Shown piece after piece: positions 5,158 to 8,574 of a stretch of DNA of 8,574 nt. Each line of letters opens with the position of its first letter. The stretch's first letter is position 1. Source of the stretch: an uncultured Lachnospiraceae bacterium (lineage in GTDB: Bacteria > Bacillota_A > Clostridia > Lachnospirales > Lachnospiraceae); the NCBI GenBank assembly GCA_902773195.1, contig CACYDL010000027.1:1-8574 (forward strand). The letters run 5' to 3'. The translations under genes and the position numbers were made by a program. The notes beneath the pieces were generated by a model. That model made no database searches, was not told where the DNA came from, and saw nothing but the letters and a program-made list of their open reading frames with translations.

Positions 5158-7602
5158 TCACGGCCTCGCGGCGCGCCCCATGACGAGCCGGATCTCATTT
5201 TCCTGCCGGAGGTCCGCCGCGGGGATATAGTTGTCCCTCATTTTCCTTCCGTTCAGCTCGAGGACGGCGCAGCCGGACTCGACATGGTCCGGATTTTCGA
5301 CCACGATGTGAAGTACGCTTCCCCGGAATGATTTGCGGATCTCAAGTCCCTCCCATTCCGGGGGAATCGCGGGATCAATCCGGATTCCTTCCAGATCGGG
5401 CCTCATTCCGAGAATTCCTTCCACCGACCCTACCATGACGGTCGAGGCGGTTCCCGTCAGCCAGTGCACGTGGGAACGCCCGAAGTGGGGGCTGGTCCGC
5501 CCTTCCGTGAACTGGCCGTAGCAGTAGGGCTCCATCCGGCGGATCTCCGCCTCCCCGTTCTGCGCCGCCGGACAGTTCTCCCGGTAGACGCGGTAGGCGC
5601 GCCCGCCGTGGCCGGCGAGGGCCTCCGCCAGGATCAGCCACCCCTGGGACTGGGAAAAGATTCCCCCGTTCTCCTTCACCCCCGCGTTATAGATCTGCAT
5701 GAGGGCGCCGTCGAAGCCGTGCTCCCTGTAGGGCGGATCCATCAGGAGCGCCCCGTATCTGGTGTTGAGAAGGGCGTCCACGCTCCCAAGCGCCTTCTCC
5801 CTCTGTTCTTCGTCCGCCAGACCGCTGATCACGGCCCAGCTCTGGGGGTTCAGCCACATGGAGGCCTCCGGATCGGTTCTCCTTCCGATCACGGCGCCGT
5901 CCTCCCGGAAGCCCCGGATGAAGCGGTCCCCGTCCCAGCAGAGCCCGGCGACAAGCTCCCGCAGGTCCTTCTGCTTCGCGGCGAGGAACGCCTCGTACTC
6001 CGAATCCTTCCGGAAGGCCGCAAATTTCCTCAGAACCGTCATCGCGTAATAGTACTGGAAGGCCACGAAGGTCGACTCGCCCGCGGCGCCCAGCCTCAGG
6101 CAGTCGTTCCAGTCGGCGTAGAGGCCGGCCGGCATCCCGTGGGGTCCCAGGTGGTTCATCGAGAACTCCAGCGCCCGCTTCAGATGGTCGTAGACGGTGT
6201 CCTCTCCCCTGTTGGCGTAGGGCACCACCTCGTCGAGGAAGGCCGTGTCCCCCGTCTCCGCCGCGTATTTCCACACCGTCGGGAAGAGCCACAGGGCGTC
6301 GTCCGCGCGGTAGGCGGGATGCCCCGTCTCCTTCACGTAGGAGGCGTCGTCGGGCGTGTCCTCGTGTCCCGCGTTGTGGGTGAACCGGACGAGGGGCAGG
6401 CCCGCGCCGTTGTCCGCCTGGGCGGACAGCATGAAGCGGAGCTTCTCCTTCGCCGCCTCCGGGGCGAGATGGATCACGCCCTGGATGTCCTGCACCGTGT
6501 CGCGGTAGCCGTAGCCGTTCCTGAGCCCGCAGTAGACGAAGGAGGCCGCCCTGGACCAGGTGAAGGTCATAAAGCAGTTATAGGCGTTCCAGGTATTGAT
6601 CATCGTGTCGAAGGCCGGATCCGGCGTCTTCACGCGGAACGCCCCCAGGCGCTCCTCCCACTCTTCCCGAAGCGCCCGGATCTCCTCCGATACGGTCCGG
6701 CGCAGGGCGCCGTTTTCCGCCGCCGTATAGCGCCCGATGATCTCCCGGATCTCCCCGTCGTTCTTCGCGCCGAGCAGGAAGGCCAGGTCCGCCGTCTCCC
6801 CGGGGAGAAGCCGGATCACGGCCGAGAGCGCGCCGCAGCCGTATTCGTTGTAATTCATCTCCCCGCCGAGGTCTCCCCTCTCGACGCCCGCGGGATTCGC
6901 GTAGCTCCGGTATGGTCCGAGGAAGGCGTCCCTGTCGCCGCAGAAGGATGAAACCGGCGCGCCTGCCAGCGCGAAGACGCGCTCCTCCACCTCGTTTCCG
7001 TCCTTATTCCCGGAAATGTCGATCCCGTCGAGATTTCCGTGGACGAGATGAGCGATCCTGTCGCCCCGGAAGGCCGTTCTCGTGATAAAGCGGGAGTACT
7101 GGAGGTTCACCTGGTCCTGCTCATAGTTTCTGTGGTTGGTGAACTCCGCGTATCCGGTGACGGTCAGCTCCCGCGGCCGGTCGGAATCGTTTCTCAGCGA
7201 AAGGGCCCAGACCTCATAGGTCTCTCCCTTCGGCACGTAGTAGGACGCCTCGCTCCGGATGCCGCGGTAGTCTGCGGAGATCACGGTATAGCCCAGGCCG
7301 TGCCTGCACTCGCTGCCGTAGACGGAGAGATCCTTCCCCACCGGCTGCCAGGACGCGGACCAGTAGTCGCCGTCCCCGTTGTCCCGGAGGTAGATGTACC
7401 GGCCGGGCGTATCCGAGCCGTCAAAATGATAGCGGAGAATTCTCCCGTCCGCGCCGGACTTCACAAAGCTGTAGCCGCCGGCGTTGCCGGAGATCAGGGC
7501 TCCGTAAGCCGGGGACCCCAGATAGTTCGCCCAGGGAGCGGGCGTATCCGGTCTGGTGATGACGTACTCTCTCGCTGCGTCGTCGAAATATCCGTACTGC
7601 AT
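5158..7602 (-). CDS. GH94 disaccharide phosphorylase (cellobiose/chitobiose phosphorylase-like, acceptor unassigned)
   Basis: 814 residues, the usual size for cellobiose or N,N'-diacetylchitobiose phosphorylases. The family reversibly phosphorolyses a beta-linked disaccharide to alpha-sugar 1-phosphate and a free sugar. The N-terminus FDDAAREYVITRPDTP with PWANYLG is classic GH94. The (alpha/alpha)6 catalytic domain shows LRNGYGYRDTVQD (360-372, substrate-binding Arg and Asp368), ADWNDCL (496-502, likely general acid Asp500), VKENGGIF (642-649) and WLTGT (714-718, phosphate site). The short loop after the catalytic Asp (RLGAAGES) resembles chitobiose phosphorylase more than cellobiose phosphorylase, while the acceptor-side SQSQGW after GGIF matches neither as I recall them, so substrate is left open (cellobionic acid or another disaccharide are alternatives). 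No signal peptide is visible; it should be cytosolic. The start has GGGAGG with 9-nt spacing. No convincing promoter lies just upstream, so it may be read through from the ABC gene. Confidence 0.93.
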   Translation of the reverse strand: MQYGYFDDAAREYVITRPDTPAPWANYLGSPAYGALISGNAGGYSFVKSGADGRILRYHFDGSDTPGRYIYLRDNGDGDYWSASWQPVGKDLSVYGSECRHGLGYTVISADYRGIRSEASYYVPKGETYEVWALSLRNDSDRPRELTVTGYAEFTNHRNYEQDQVNLQYSRFITRTAFRGDRIAHLVHGNLDGIDISGNKDGNEVEERVFALAGAPVSSFCGDRDAFLGPYRSYANPAGVERGDLGGEMNYNEYGCGALSAVIRLLPGETADLAFLLGAKNDGEIREIIGRYTAAENGALRRTVSEEIRALREEWEERLGAFRVKTPDPAFDTMINTWNAYNCFMTFTWSRAASFVYCGLRNGYGYRDTVQDIQGVIHLAPEAAKEKLRFMLSAQADNGAGLPLVRFTHNAGHEDTPDDASYVKETGHPAYRADDALWLFPTVWKYAAETGDTAFLDEVVPYANRGEDTVYDHLKRALEFSMNHLGPHGMPAGLYADWNDCLRLGAAGESTFVAFQYYYAMTVLRKFAAFRKDSEYEAFLAAKQKDLRELVAGLCWDGDRFIRGFREDGAVIGRRTDPEASMWLNPQSWAVISGLADEEQREKALGSVDALLNTRYGALLMDPPYREHGFDGALMQIYNAGVKENGGIFSQSQGWLILAEALAGHGGRAYRVYRENCPAAQNGEAEIRRMEPYCYGQFTEGRTSPHFGRSHVHWLTGTASTVMVGSVEGILGMRPDLEGIRIDPAIPPEWEGLEIRKSFRGSVLHIVVENPDHVESGCAVLELNGRKMRDNYIPAADLRQENEIRLVMGRAARP

Positions 7603-7661
7603 GATCGATTTCCTCCCGAAATCCGATGGTTTCCGTTTCTGCTGCCTTTTTCCTGTTTCTT

Positions 7662-7786
7662 CCGCCGGTTTTGAAACCTGCCGCCGGTTTTAATGCCTTC
7701 CGCCGGCTTTAATGCCCTCCGCCGGCTTTGACGCCTGCCGCCGGCGGACATCCGGTTTTTCCGCCGTCCTCAGTCTCTTCCGCCGG
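7662..7786. repeat. 19-bp tandem repeat array with CCGCCGG core
   Basis: Four clean 19-bp units begin at 7662, 7681, 7700 and 7719, each starting CCGCCGG followed by TTTT or CTTT and ending near GCCTG or GCCTT. A fifth start at 7738 is the palindrome CCGCCGGCGG; after a 23-bp step come CCGCCGT at 7761 and CCGCCGG at 7780, again 19 bp apart. The array fills most of the 167-bp gap before the GH94 start and runs across the stop codon of the ABC gene. The 19-bp period is not a multiple of three, so it is not a coding repeat. It could be a regulator-binding array, an RNA element or a plain minisatellite. Confidence 0.8.
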
Positions 7787-8495
7787 AGAGCGACAGCGGC
7801 AGCTCCAGCCGGTTTGCCTCCAGCAGCTTCCTGTCCGACAGGATTTCCCGGGCGGGTCCCTCCGCGGCGATCCTCCCTCCGGACAGAAGAATGACCCTGC
7901 CGCAGGTATCCAGAATCATATCCAGATCGTGGGAAGAGATCAGCTTCGTCCCGGGGATGTCCCGGATGGTCCGGATCACGAGGCGCCTGTTGAAGGGATC
8001 CAGGGCGGAGGTGGGCTCGTCCATCAGGATCGTCTCCGGCTCCATCGCCAGCACCACGGCGATGGCGGCCATCTTCTTCTCCCCGACGGAGATCCTGTGG
8101 TTGTGCCGGTGCTTCAGCTCCGACAGGCCCATTCTTTCCAGCACCGCGCTGACCTTCGCCTCGGCCTCCTCCCGCGGCATCCCGTAGTTCAGCGGCGCGA
8201 ACATCATGTCCTCGTACACCGTCGGCATGAACATCTGGCTGTCCGAGTTCTGCAGCACAAAGCCCGTCCTTTTCCGTATCTCCGCGAGATTTTTCTTCGT
8301 CACGTCCAGGCCGCTCACCGTCACCTTGCCCCCGGCCTCCAGGAGGCCCAGAAGAACCTTCATGACGGTGGATTTGCCCGCTCCGTTGGGGCCGATGAGG
8401 CCGACGGTCTCCCCGTCCCCGATCCGGAAGGAAAGATCCTTCAGCACCGGGGCGCCCGGTTCGTAGGCGCAGGTCACCTGCTGCAGTTCAATCAT
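7770..8495 (-). CDS. ABC transporter ATPase, ECF/CbiO-NikO type
   Basis: 241 residues forming one complete nucleotide-binding domain: Walker A GPNGAGKST (35-43), Q-loop VLQNSDSQMF (80-89), signature ISVGEKK (135-141), Walker B TILMDEPTSALDP (155-167) and H-loop SSHD (187-190). The Q-loop context, SVGEKK signature and the C-terminal LLEANRLELPLSL resemble energy-coupling-factor ATPases for cobalt or nickel uptake (CbiO, NikO), which work with a CbiQ-type membrane protein and a CbiM/N-type substrate component; other ECF substrates cannot be excluded. The start at 8495 has GAGG 7 nt upstream. Partner genes would be expected upstream, beyond the right edge. The last codons fall inside the CCGCCGG repeat array. 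No intrinsic terminator with a U-tract follows, so read-through into the GH94 gene is possible. Confidence 0.92.
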   Translation of the reverse strand: MIELQQVTCAYEPGAPVLKDLSFRIGDGETVGLIGPNGAGKSTVMKVLLGLLEAGGKVTVSGLDVTKKNLAEIRKRTGFVLQNSDSQMFMPTVYEDMMFAPLNYGMPREEAEAKVSAVLERMGLSELKHRHNHRISVGEKKMAAIAVVLAMEPETILMDEPTSALDPFNRRLVIRTIRDIPGTKLISSHDLDMILDTCGRVILLSGGRIAAEGPAREILSDRKLLEANRLELPLSLSGGRD

Positions 8496-8574
8496 GGAAT
8501 GTCCTCTTTCCCGCTTTCTCTTTCACCATTCCCGAAAAACACAAAAAGAAAGGATGGCCCCGGCGGCCCGCCGC
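8492..8574 (-). other. Possible 3' end of an upstream gene (fragment)
   Basis: Two minus-strand frames are open from the window edge. One encodes a hydrophobic tail (AAGAILSFCVFREW) and stops at 8525-8523, leaving room for the ABC gene's ribosome binding site. The other ends at 8494-8492, its TGA overlapping the ABC start as ATGA, a common sign of translational coupling. Either could be the tail of an ECF membrane component, but under 30 residues are visible and I cannot choose. Confidence 0.3.

Noticed and set aside
3633..5198. 521-codon minus-strand open frame opposite pyk
   Set aside because: The plus strand encodes a motif-complete pyruvate kinase; the antisense product is Asp/Gly/Val-rich and meaningless.
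5464..6951. 495-codon plus-strand open frame opposite the GH94 gene
   Set aside because: Antisense shadow; no domain, no ribosome binding site, and the opposite strand is a full-length GH94 enzyme.
7494..7751. 85-codon minus-strand frame through the 19-bp repeats
   Set aside because: It overlaps the GH94 start in another frame, and the 19-bp period shifts the reading frame at each unit, so no repeated peptide is formed.
7742..7766. Intrinsic terminator after the ABC gene
   Set aside because: GGCGGA/TCCGCC can pair on the minus strand, but the stem is short and no U-tract follows it.
7662..7786. CRISPR array
   Set aside because: Units are 19 bp and directly tandem with no unique spacers of constant length.

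Overview
The window is GC-rich and most likely comes from a high-GC member of the Bacillota, class Clostridia, plausibly a Lachnospiraceae-like gut or rumen anaerobe. The evidence is a textbook T-box leucine leader, AGGAGG-type ribosome binding sites, a GH94 disaccharide phosphorylase, a cobalt/nickel ECF-type ATPase, and a divergent LeuA-like protein of a kind I associate with Lachnospiraceae. The taxon is inferred from gene content, not from a marker gene.

Layout. (i) Bases 1-3485, minus strand: a transcription unit with a clear sigma-70 promoter (-35 TTGACA, 17-bp spacer, -10 TAAAAT), a complete T-box riboswitch with a CUC (leucine) specifier, an intrinsic terminator, a LeuA-family protein (1593-3002), and a large two-domain protein that runs off the left edge (1-1497). 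The two-domain protein joins an N-terminal xylose-isomerase-like TIM barrel to an AMP-forming acyl-CoA synthetase. (ii) 3486-3740: the space between divergent promoters, with a 25-bp-spaced direct repeat behind the T-box promoter, a sigma-70 promoter for pyk, and a strong hairpin just before the pyk ribosome binding site. (iii) 3741-5153, plus strand: pyruvate kinase. (iv) 5158-7602, minus strand: a GH94 phosphorylase, convergent with pyk and only 4 bp from it. (v) 7662-7786: a 19-bp tandem repeat array between the phosphorylase and the next gene, reaching into that gene's 3' end. (vi) 7770-8495, minus strand: an ABC ATPase of the CbiO/NikO (ECF) type, with a possible 3' end of an upstream gene at the right edge.

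How the genes may work together. GH94 enzymes phosphorolyse beta-linked disaccharides to a sugar 1-phosphate plus a free sugar, which can enter glycolysis; pyruvate kinase is the last glycolytic step. The leucine-controlled unit is the most unusual part. Its first gene keeps the LeuA fold and the C-terminal leucine-sensing-type domain but has lost the LRDG, HxH and NGxGERxGN active-site motifs of isopropylmalate synthases. Its second gene is a rare-looking fusion of a sugar-isomerase-type barrel with a CoA ligase. Together they look like an uncharacterised leucine-starvation-responsive pathway or regulatory module rather than a standard leuABCD operon.
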